A stretch of 5,663 nt of DNA, taken from the NCBI GenBank assembly GCA_028292565.1, contig JAQGMD010000146.1, forward strand, positions 1 through 5,663. Direction: 5' to 3'. This DNA comes from Burkholderia sp. (GTDB lineage: Bacteria > Pseudomonadota > Gammaproteobacteria > Burkholderiales > Burkholderiaceae). This document shows positions 1 through 5,584 of this stretch, piece by piece. The position numbers and the translations under genes are program-made. A model generated the notes under the pieces. It worked only from the letters and a program-made list of their open reading frames with translations, was not told the origin of the DNA and searched no databases. The number at the start of each line of letters is the position of its first letter. The stretch's first letter is position 1.

Positions 1-69
1 GGCTCCGTTACCCACTGTTGCTGCTTTTTTTGTTCAATGTGATTTCTTTCGCGAGGGCATACCGGGTAA

Positions 70-257
70 GGCGCCGCGCAGGAATAAGTTGGGCAATTTG
101 GCGGTCGTCGCGGGATGCGGTGCAAGGCGTGAGGAGGAGTCATAGCGAGCTATGGCGACGACGAGCAGCACGTTCGCGAGCAACGAAACAAGTCAGGCTC
201 TCTGCAACGCGCCCGCTACGGCCAGCAAAATTGACCAACTTATTCCTGCGCGGTGCC
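70..257. repeat. Long imperfect inverted repeat (REP/MITE-like intergenic element)
   Basis: The two ends are complementary. Positions 74-92 pair perfectly over 19 bp with 235-253, and after one mismatch 94-99 pair with 228-233. Weaker complementarity with small gaps continues inward to about 135 on the left and 193 on the right, giving arms of roughly 65 bp. The middle holds a small hairpin of its own: 139-146 pairs with 149-156 around a two-base GA loop, with one G-T wobble. A TAA triplet flanks both ends (67-69 and 258-260), which could be a short target-site duplication or chance. No protein-coding reading of the region is convincing. The architecture resembles the structured intergenic elements seen in many proteobacterial genomes. 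The family is not identified, and whether it is repeated elsewhere cannot be judged from one window. Confidence 0.7.
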
Positions 258-456
258 TAAGCATCCGCGGTAAAGCGACGCCTTCCTGCTTGGCCCGGTT
301 CAGTAGGCGAGCGGTGGAATACGAGGGGCAGGCCACGATCAGGACACGATGAGTGAGCGTGTGGTCACAGTGAAAACGTTTGGCAGTCGTCAAGACGATG
401 TTTATCGCACCGGCTACTCTCAACTACACGTATACTTCTGTCTAACGTTAGGTGGT

Positions 457-729
457 ATGAACAGCGAAGAACTAGCGCACCCCAAAAGTTTCGATCCGAA
501 TTTTCTTCTTGATGCCCTGGTCAACAAGTTGAGGTTGGCGAATGATAGCGACCTTTCTGATGTACTAGAGGTCTCCCCGGCACTCATTGTCAAAATCAGA
601 TATAGACGGCTTCCGGTGGGAGCGTCACTTCTGGTAAGAATGCGTGAGGTCTCAGGACTGAGTACTCGCGCCCTTAGAAATCTGATGGGAGACCGACGCT
701 CGAAATACCGGGGAAATGGCACGCTATGA
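457..729 (+). CDS. Small helix-turn-helix-like DNA-binding protein (90 aa)
   Basis: Hypothetical protein, probably a small transcriptional regulator. Residues 31-52 read like a Cro/CI-type helix-turn-helix: a DLSDVLEVS helix, a turn at P41 and a basic recognition-like segment (KIRYRR, 46-51). A second helical pair follows (53-78, with VRMREVSGLS). The look matches short uncharacterised proteins I recall from Burkholderiales that carry the pattern 'K-I-R-x-R-R-L-P-V-G-A-S-L-L-x-R-M'; this is memory, not a search. The frame is open from an ATG at 349, but the 36 extra residues look non-conserved, so the ATG at 457 is preferred. The only Shine-Dalgarno-like string (AGGTGG, 450-455) sits one base from that ATG, which is unusually close, so the start is uncertain. 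A TATACT hexamer at 431-436 could be a -10 box, without a clear -35. Codons such as CTA, TTA, AGA and ATA are commoner than in the neighbours, suggesting acquired DNA. No partner gene adjoins it. Confidence 0.6.
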   Translation: MNSEELAHPKSFDPNFLLDALVNKLRLANDSDLSDVLEVSPALIVKIRYRRLPVGASLLVRMREVSGLSTRALRNLMGDRRSKYRGNGTL

Positions 730-819
730 ACCGGTAGGGTGAAACAGGGCGACCGAAGGAATGAAGAATTTCTGGTGGCTATAAGTATCGGTTACGCTCT
801 CGCAAAAATTCACCCAGGT

Positions 820-858
820 CAAGAAAACGGTCTGCCGCTCGCAGATTCGGCAAACCGT
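820..858 (-). terminator. Candidate intrinsic terminator of the MFS gene
   Basis: Read on the minus strand, 858-848 pairs with 837-827 as an 11-bp stem with a single mismatch (853/832) around a 10-base loop. A T-rich run TTTTCTT (827-821) overlaps and follows the stem base. It lies about 80 bases past the stop of the minus-strand transporter gene, where a terminator would be expected. The T-run is short and interrupted, so efficiency is uncertain. On the plus strand the hairpin lacks a T-run. Confidence 0.45.
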
Positions 859-938
859 AAAATCGTCGCGGCCATCCGACGAGGATCTTTTGTCATAGGG
901 CTGCGTCCTCAGGCCCGGCTTCTAATCTGCGTCCCGAA

Positions 939-2201
939 TCAGCGGACTATCGCCGGCTCTGGCGTCATCAGGGTAAAGCCCTTCAGCGGCAACCGCAGCG
1001 ACACGGTGGCAGCGATCAGCAGGATGATGCCGGCTGAGCCGAACGCGACCCAATGGGTGCCAAAGGTTTCGTAGCCCCAACCGCCCAGCCATGAACTGAC
1101 CATAGCGCCGATCTGGTGTCCCAGGTAGGCCCAGCCGTACAGGATGCCGACCAGACGTACACCGTAGATGTCGGCAAGGATCGCGGAGGATAGCGCGATG
1201 CTGCCTGCCCAGACCATGCCGCCGATGGCGGCTGCAACGTACAGTTCCCCATGCGTCCCGACCAGCAGAAGTGCGAAGAAGCCCAGCCCGCGAACCAGAT
1301 AGATGGCGGCAAGGATGTACTTGCGAGGCAGACTATCCGACAGGCGCCCGAGTAGCTGTGTGCCGAAGATGGCGACAACACCGATAAGACCGATGCCATA
1401 GGAACTGGTCATGGCGTCGAAGCCATGGTCCATCAACATGGGCATGCCGTGCGTGCCGAGAAGGTTCATGCTGAACCCGCAGGCGAACAAGCCGAAGAAT
1501 ATTTGGATGAAAGGAGCCGTGCGTACTGCTTCGCCCAACTTGAGACTTGCGGATATAACTGCCGACTTTGCCGGCGCAGCGGCGATCTGCTCCGGGAGCA
1601 GGTCGGTATGTAAAGGAGCCGCGTCGCGGATCACGAATAGTGCAGCAGGAACCGTGCATGCGGTAAAGGCGGCGGCGAAGCCGAGGAGGGTGCTTTGCCA
1701 GCCCACCGATTCGATGGCGAAGGCGAGCAGCGGCGTCATGATCGCAATACCGGCCATGGAGCCGGTGGACAGGAAAAATAGGGCCATCCCGCGCCGGCGT
1801 GTGAACCAGCGGCTGATGATAGGCGTGAGTGCGACTGGGCTAGTGAACGCGAGGCCGACGGACATCAGCACGCCGAAGGCAAGCAGAAAGGTGGTGGGGC
1901 TGCGCGCCGTAACCGTCCAGAAGACGGATGCGACGACAATGGCGGTGCCGAGCAATAGCACGAAGCGGGTGCCATATCGACCGACGAGATACCCGGCCAA
2001 CGGCATGGCGAGCCCATAGCAGAGCATACCGATGGCGACGATGCCGGCGAGCAGGCTGCGGCTAAATCCCAGGTCTTTGGCCATGGGGAGGAAGAGCGGA
2101 CCTATGCCCATCCGCATGCCGACTGTCAGCAAAGTGAGCAAGGTCGCCGCCGCGACGATGTTCCATCCGAAATACCACCCGCTGTCGCGTGCATCTGCCA
2201 A
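939..2201 (-). CDS. Major facilitator superfamily transporter, OFA/MCT-like (420 aa)
   Basis: Inner-membrane secondary transporter with about 12 predicted helices. Hydrophobic segments alternate from FGWNIVAAATLLTLL (11-25) to the last helix at 387-403. A central cytoplasmic loop (about 192-225, charged then alanine-rich) divides the two six-helix halves. MFS motif A is seen as GYLVGRYGTR (70-79), with a second-half counterpart GRLSDSLPRK (285-294). SRWFTRRRGMA (130-140) is the typical basic loop before helix 5. The DLGFSRS segment after helix 1 and the overall layout resemble the oxalate/formate and monocarboxylate antiporter-like branch, so an organic anion is a reasonable but unproven substrate. 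The TTG start at 2201 is chosen because AGAGGAG lies eight bases upstream and the protein then begins just before helix 1. The next upstream ATG codons would add residues resembling no transporter. It is divergent from the two-component genes and may or may not share their control. Confidence 0.88.
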   Translation of the reverse strand: MADARDSGWYFGWNIVAAATLLTLLTVGMRMGIGPLFLPMAKDLGFSRSLLAGIVAIGMLCYGLAMPLAGYLVGRYGTRFVLLLGTAIVVASVFWTVTARSPTTFLLAFGVLMSVGLAFTSPVALTPIISRWFTRRRGMALFFLSTGSMAGIAIMTPLLAFAIESVGWQSTLLGFAAAFTACTVPAALFVIRDAAPLHTDLLPEQIAAAPAKSAVISASLKLGEAVRTAPFIQIFFGLFACGFSMNLLGTHGMPMLMDHGFDAMTSSYGIGLIGVVAIFGTQLLGRLSDSLPRKYILAAIYLVRGLGFFALLLVGTHGELYVAAAIGGMVWAGSIALSSAILADIYGVRLVGILYGWAYLGHQIGAMVSSWLGGWGYETFGTHWVAFGSAGIILLIAATVSLRLPLKGFTLMTPEPAIVR

Positions 2202-2637
2202 GTCAGTGTCTCCTCTTTCTTTTATAGGAATGCAACGGAGCGTCAGTACTTGGGTAAAGGCGGCCGCCACGATGAGATTGGATTGTACGGCTATTAGGAC
2301 AGCCACGCGGCAATGCTGGAAGTGGGTGAGCAAGCCGCCGCGTTGAATACTCTGGCTTGCGCCATTTGCGCCAATCTTAACGATTCTGCGCCCCGTCCGT
2401 CGCCATCGTGACGAACGCTGGAAACTCCCGGTCGGCTGCGCGCCGAGAAACAAGCCATCTTCGATTTTCCCGAACTGGTCCATTCCTCTGTTCTCTTCGC
2501 ACGATTTCTGAAAGGGCTCTGCCACGTCAACCCTGTGCATGTTAAGCGTACAATTAAATTCGTGTCTCGGTAAGCGAAGTAACGTAAACCGGAATATTCA
2601 GCTGTGACAAAGTCGTAGCGGAAGAGGGACGGATGGT
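2202..2637. other. Divergent intergenic region between transporter and two-component genes
   Basis: These 436 bases separate the minus-strand transporter from the plus-strand response regulator. The minus frame stays open to an ATG at 2540, but the translated residues look like no transporter and carry no signal or helix pattern, so I treat it as non-coding. For the plus-strand operon a TACAAT hexamer (2549-2554) fits a -10 box, with no good -35 upstream. Three GTAA-type strings follow at 2570-2575, 2579-2584 and 2584-2589. The middle one, GTAACG, equals one arm of the palindrome at 4729-4746 and could be a half-site for autoregulation; this is weak. A GAGGG string (2624-2628) nine bases before the ATG is the regulator gene's ribosome binding site. 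A 10-bp palindrome (2259-2268) has no assigned role. Confidence 0.5.
2210..2216 (-). promoter_or_regulatory. Ribosome binding site that fixes a TTG start
   Basis: On the minus strand the string AGAGGAG is a near-ideal Shine-Dalgarno sequence, with eight bases between it and the TTG at 2201. No in-frame ATG lies at a suitable distance, so this site is the main argument for the non-ATG start of the transporter. Confidence 0.7.
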
Positions 2638-3312
2638 ATGCGTGCCCTGGTCGTTGAAGATGACAGAAAGATCGGATCGTTTGTCAAAAAAGCGCTACAG
2701 CAAGCCGGCTTTGCCGTGGATCACGTCGAGGACGGCGAGACCGGACTTGGTCTGGCGCTCAGTACGACGTATGACGCCGCCGTCATCGATATCATGCTTC
2801 CTCGATTGGATGGACTGGCGCTCGTCGAAACATTGCGCGTTGAAAAGGTAACCACTCCCGTCCTCCTCCTCAGCGCCAAACGTTCGGTGGAGGACCGCGT
2901 CAGGGGCCTGCAGACAGGTGGCGACGATTATTTGACGAAGCCCTTTGCACTGGCGGAATTGCTCGCGCGCGTGCACGCATTGATTCGACGTGGCGGCGGT
3001 GGGACAGAACCGACCCGATTGATTGTAGCGGACGTTGTTCTGGACCTGCTGGCGCGAAAAGCAACGCGAGGTGAAAAAAGGCTGGACCTGCAACCGCGCG
3101 AACTGTCCCTTCTCGAGTATCTGATGCGTAACGCTGGGCGTCCGGTGTCAAAGATGATGATTCTTGCGCATGTGTGGGACTACAGCTTCGATCCGCAAAC
3201 CAATGTCGTCGATGTGCTCGTCTGTCGCTTGCGTAACAAAGTAGACCGTGGATTTGACGTCAAGCTGATTCATACAATCCGGGGAGTAGGCTATGTCCTT
3301 CAGGCCCCTTGA
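2638..3312 (+). CDS. Two-component response regulator, OmpR/PhoB family (224 aa)
   Basis: Cytoplasmic transcription factor activated by phosphorylation from the adjacent kinase. The receiver domain (1-117) has the acidic pair D8/D9, the phospho-acceptor D51 in IDIMLPRLDG, a conserved serine in LLLSA (S79), the switch aromatic Y98 in GGDDYLTKPF and the lysine K101. The winged-helix DNA-binding domain (about 127-222) shows the family hallmarks LQPRELSLLEYLMRNAGRPVS, VDVLVCRLRNKVD and IHTIRGVGYVL. All key residues are intact and the length is normal for the family. The ATG at 2638 has a GAGGG ribosome binding site nine bases upstream. Its 3' end overlaps the kinase start by 20 bp, implying co-transcription and coupled translation. 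It resembles regulators of the QseB/PmrA/CopR group, but no named orthologue can be assigned. Likely targets are the PepSY gene downstream and its own operon. Confidence 0.95.
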   Translation: MRALVVEDDRKIGSFVKKALQQAGFAVDHVEDGETGLGLALSTTYDAAVIDIMLPRLDGLALVETLRVEKVTTPVLLLSAKRSVEDRVRGLQTGGDDYLTKPFALAELLARVHALIRRGGGGTEPTRLIVADVVLDLLARKATRGEKRLDLQPRELSLLEYLMRNAGRPVSKMMILAHVWDYSFDPQTNVVDVLVCRLRNKVDRGFDVKLIHTIRGVGYVLQAP

Positions 3313-4744
3313 TTCATTCTGGAAATCCATCGGCTTCCGGCTTACGCTCTGGTCGTCGATGTTCTTCATACTCAGCATGCTCCTGCTGTTCGCGTTTGCC
3401 TATTTTCTCCTTGCTGCCTCCCTCAAACAGAACGACCGCGCCACGATCGAAGCAAGACTTCATCAACTGGCCGCGCAGTATCAGACAACGAACCTGAGTG
3501 ACCTTGAAAAGCAATTGGAGCTGGAGGCGAGGCTGCACACCACCAAACCATACTTCATACGCATTGCCGGACCAGATAACATCGCGGTCTTCACCCAAAT
3601 TCCGGATGAATGGGCGGAATTCGATCTGAGTTCGCTTGAACATGCATCGTTCTCCGGTTCCGGCGAATTGGCTCGGCTGCGTGCAAAAGACGACGATTCC
3701 GTTCTGGAGATTGCCGGAATGCGCTTTGCTGATGGTTCTCTTCTGCAAGTAGGCAAGAGCACGGAACAGCGCGACAGTTTTCTCGAGCGCTTTGGCGGGA
3801 TCGTTTCCGCGGTTATATTTCCGGGGATCTTTATCGGCGTACTTGGCGGGACACTCCTGACGCGTCGCGCACTTCGCCCGATTCGCCAGTTGATCCAGAC
3901 CGTTCGTGCAATCGAGTCGGGTGCGATGGAAGCGCGAGTGCCGATTCGCCAGACCGGTGACGAACTCGATGAGTTGGGAAGACTATTCAATGGCATGCTG
4001 GACAAAATCGCCCGGTTGATCGCGGGCATGCGCGGTGCGCTCGATAACGTGGCGCACGATTTGCGCACGCCGTTGGCCCGCATGCGCGGCGCGGCCGAAG
4101 TTGCGCTGCAGACGGGCGCAGGCGTGGAAACTTGCCGGGAGGCGTTGGCGGACTGCGTGGACGAATCGGACGAGTCGCTCCGAATGTTGAACACCCTGAT
4201 GGATATATCCGAGGCGGAAAGCGGGACGCTGAAGCTGAATCCGCAGGCGGTCAACATCGCGGCGCTCTTGGCCGATACCGTGGATCTTTACCAGTATGTG
4301 GCCGACGAAAAAGAGGTCACAGTCCAGACGACGGTTCCCCAGGATATGTGGCTAATGGCTGACCGCAGTCGCTTGCGGCAGGTAGTGGCCAACCTGTTTG
4401 ACAACGCCATCAAATACACTCTGGATGGCGGACGGATAGAACTGACCGCTTACGCCGAGGCTCGTATGGTGGTCATCAGCGTCGAGGACAACGGTATCGG
4501 CATAGCGCCGGAAGAACTCCCGAAAATATGGGACCGCTTGTACCGCGGCGACCGCAGCCGTTCGCAACGCGGACTGGGACTTGGCCTGAGCCTCGTGAAA
4601 GCGGTGGTGGCAGCCCATGATGGTCGTGTTGAAGTGTCGAGCACACCCGGTGCGGGATCGGTTTTCAGAGTTTTTCTACCCATGGCAATCCTCTGCGGTG
4701 GCGCACCGTTGTCATCCGATTCTCCCATCGTTACAAAAGTGTAA
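3293..4744 (+). CDS. Membrane sensor histidine kinase (483 aa)
   Basis: Inner-membrane partner of the preceding response regulator. Domain order: short cytoplasmic N-terminus; TM1 (about 22-43); periplasmic sensor region (about 44-167) with no recognised fold and several acidic clusters (D105/E106/E109/D111 and D133-D135); TM2 (about 168-190); HAMP linker (191-243, with P196 in ALRPI and the GDELDELGRLFN end); HisKA with phospho-acceptor H255 in VAHDLRTPLAR; HATPase with N box NLFDNAIKY (N371), G1 box VEDNGIGI (D399, G401), F-like box WDRLYR and G2 box GLGLGLSL (427-434). All catalytic boxes are intact. The start at 3293 has GGGGAG six bases upstream inside the regulator gene. After the usual VFRVFLP end come about 20 extra residues with no obvious domain; their last codons double as the DNA palindrome at 4729-4746. 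The stimulus is unknown; exposed acidic patches would suit cations or cationic molecules, which is inference. Confidence 0.95.
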   Translation: MSFRPLDSFWKSIGFRLTLWSSMFFILSMLLLFAFAYFLLAASLKQNDRATIEARLHQLAAQYQTTNLSDLEKQLELEARLHTTKPYFIRIAGPDNIAVFTQIPDEWAEFDLSSLEHASFSGSGELARLRAKDDDSVLEIAGMRFADGSLLQVGKSTEQRDSFLERFGGIVSAVIFPGIFIGVLGGTLLTRRALRPIRQLIQTVRAIESGAMEARVPIRQTGDELDELGRLFNGMLDKIARLIAGMRGALDNVAHDLRTPLARMRGAAEVALQTGAGVETCREALADCVDESDESLRMLNTLMDISEAESGTLKLNPQAVNIAALLADTVDLYQYVADEKEVTVQTTVPQDMWLMADRSRLRQVVANLFDNAIKYTLDGGRIELTAYAEARMVVISVEDNGIGIAPEELPKIWDRLYRGDRSRSQRGLGLGLSLVKAVVAAHDGRVEVSSTPGAGSVFRVFLPMAILCGGAPLSSDSPIVTKV

Positions 4745-4746
4745 CG
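4729..4746. promoter_or_regulatory. Palindromic operator candidate upstream of the PepSY gene
   Basis: Perfect inverted repeat with CGTTACA (4729-4735) and TGTAACG (4740-4746) around the spacer AAAG. It spans the last codons and stop of the kinase gene and lies 92 bp before the PepSY ATG. No T-run follows, which argues against an intrinsic terminator. The size and symmetry suit a dimeric transcription factor. The adjacent OmpR-type regulator is the natural candidate, although that family more often binds direct repeats. I see no second full copy in the window, only a GTAACG half at 2579-2584 upstream of the regulator gene. Confidence 0.5.
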
Positions 4747-4788
4747 TTCCCGAAATACTGCAGCAAACTTCGGTGGCTACTCTGGATC

Positions 4789-4817
4789 CTGTCAGCACAG
4801 CACTCCCGCCCTGACAG
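4789..4817 (+). repeat. Inverted repeat in the leader of the PepSY gene
   Basis: CTGTCAG (4789-4795) and CTGACAG (4811-4817) are perfect complements separated by 15 bases, ending seven bases before the AAGGAG ribosome binding site of the PepSY gene. The arm starts are 22 bp apart, about two helical turns, so it could be a protein site. As RNA it would form a 7-bp stem next to the ribosome binding site. Only three T residues follow, so a strong terminator is unlikely. Confidence 0.4.
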
Positions 4818-4838
4818 TTTACTGAAGGAGCATCAACC

Positions 4839-5279
4839 ATGAACCGCAGGAAAACGAAGCAGGCATTGGTAACAGTTTTGGGTGTATCGGCTCTTGGTCT
4901 CACGCTGCCGGGCAGCGTATATGCACAGAGCGCTACACAAAGCCAGACTCCTGGCTATCAATCGAGCATCAGGTTGCCGGACCAGGGAGACGACGAGCGG
5001 GCGGAAGCGGCGAGGCTCTCCTCTCTGGCGAAGATCGACGCAAAGCAGGCGATGGCAGCCGCCATCGCCAAGGTGCCGGGGACGGTGCTCGAAACCAAGC
5101 TCGACAACGAGAACGGTAATCTGGTGTATAGCGTGGAAATCAAGGTCGCCAGCAACGAGGTGCAGGAGGTGAAGGTCGATGCCGGCAACGGGGCGGTATT
5201 GCACGTAGAAACCGGAGGCGAAGCGCAGGACGACGCCGGTGAACGGAGTAATGCAATTATGATGAATCCGTTGAAGTAG
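4839..5279 (+). CDS. Exported PepSY-domain protein (146 aa)
   Basis: Small periplasmic protein with one PepSY domain. A Sec-type signal peptide is clear: basic NRRKTK, hydrophobic core ALVTVLGVSALGLTL, and cleavage expected after VYA (A29/Q30). A polar, glutamine- and charge-rich linker (30-62) leads to the PepSY domain (about 63-126), which shows the family pattern of a helix with AKIDAKQAMAAAIAKVPG followed by strands LETKLDNENGNLVYSVEIKV and VQEVKVDAGNGAVLHVE. The tail (127-146) is acidic then ends in MMNPLK. Translation starts at 4839 behind AAGGAG with eight bases of spacing. PepSY proteins are known as small extracytoplasmic domains proposed to inhibit peptidases or to modulate sensors, and they are often encoded beside two-component systems. 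It probably answers to the upstream regulator, with the palindrome at 4729-4746 as candidate site; it could also be read through from the kinase gene. Its ligand is unknown. Confidence 0.9.
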   Translation: MNRRKTKQALVTVLGVSALGLTLPGSVYAQSATQSQTPGYQSSIRLPDQGDDERAEAARLSSLAKIDAKQAMAAAIAKVPGTVLETKLDNENGNLVYSVEIKVASNEVQEVKVDAGNGAVLHVETGGEAQDDAGERSNAIMMNPLK

Positions 5280-5584
5280 TTTTCGCGCGGAAGAACCAGT
5301 TCTCAGCCTCATGCAGCTAATCATTCCCCCGAAGGGGGAAGGAGGCAGGGAGAAGAACTACCGACATTGATATCAGGGGGTAGACCATGACAGACCAAGA
5401 ATCTTGGCCCAACCAGGCTTTATGCGTGGCCTGTCCCCTCGGCTCTCGCAGGCCAGGCGCCGCGTGGGCACGGGCTGCAGTACGGGCTGCCCACCCTGCG
5501 ACGGCCCACATCGTCCGGCAATGAGGGTGGGCGCATCACGATGCACCGTACGTTCTCAAGCGTGTTCGAACATGATCCGACCCG
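5280..5584. other. Intergenic region rich in short inverted repeats
   Basis: About 305 bases between the PepSY gene and the convergent partial gene at the right edge. It contains the hairpin at 5324-5340, a 13-bp odd palindrome at 5395-5407 and a 9-bp inverted repeat at 5489-5497 with 5524-5532. One short open frame (5387-5524, 45 codons) has a purine-rich AGGGGG six bases before its ATG, but the product is alanine- and arginine-rich with no recognisable pattern, so it is not called as a gene. Confidence 0.5.
5324..5340. terminator. Compact C5/G5 hairpin between convergent genes
   Basis: TTCCCCC (5324-5330) and GGGGGAA (5334-5340) form a perfect 7-bp stem with a three-base loop, 45 bases after the PepSY stop. 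On the minus strand the loop can re-register as UUCG closed by C-G pairs, a very stable tetraloop. Neither strand has a T-run afterwards, so it may stabilise 3' ends or aid factor-dependent termination instead of being a classical intrinsic terminator. Confidence 0.4.

Noticed and set aside
25..31. Run of seven T as a possible end of a terminator from an upstream gene
   Set aside because: The bases visible before it form no stem, and any hairpin would lie outside the window.
18..352. Open frames in the first 350 bases, on both strands
   Set aside because: They run through the two arms of the inverted repeat, have arginine- and alanine-rich or patchy products, and lack convincing ribosome binding sites.
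349..456. N-terminal extension of the small helix-turn-helix gene from the ATG at 349
   Set aside because: An AGGA lies only four bases before this ATG, and the extra 36 residues do not continue the domain; the shorter form fits a compact DNA-binding protein better, though this is not certain.
739..1074. Plus-strand frame of 111 codons starting with GTG just after the small regulator gene
   Set aside because: Its second half is antisense to the transporter 3' end, there is no good ribosome binding site, and the product matches nothing I know.
1411..2019. Plus-strand frame of 202 codons inside the transporter gene
   Set aside because: It is antisense to a clear membrane-protein frame; its composition is what the complement of transporter codons gives.
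3481..4257. Minus-strand frame of 258 codons inside the kinase gene
   Set aside because: It is serine- and arginine-rich and antisense to intact kinase domains, a shadow frame.
4833..5324. Minus-strand frame of 163 codons opposite the PepSY gene
   Set aside because: The plus strand has a signal peptide, a PepSY domain and an ideal ribosome binding site; the antisense frame has no such support.
5563..5572. 10-bp palindrome TGTTCGAACA beyond the stop of the partial right-edge gene
   Set aside because: Too short and isolated, with mismatched flanks and no T-run, to call a terminator or operator.
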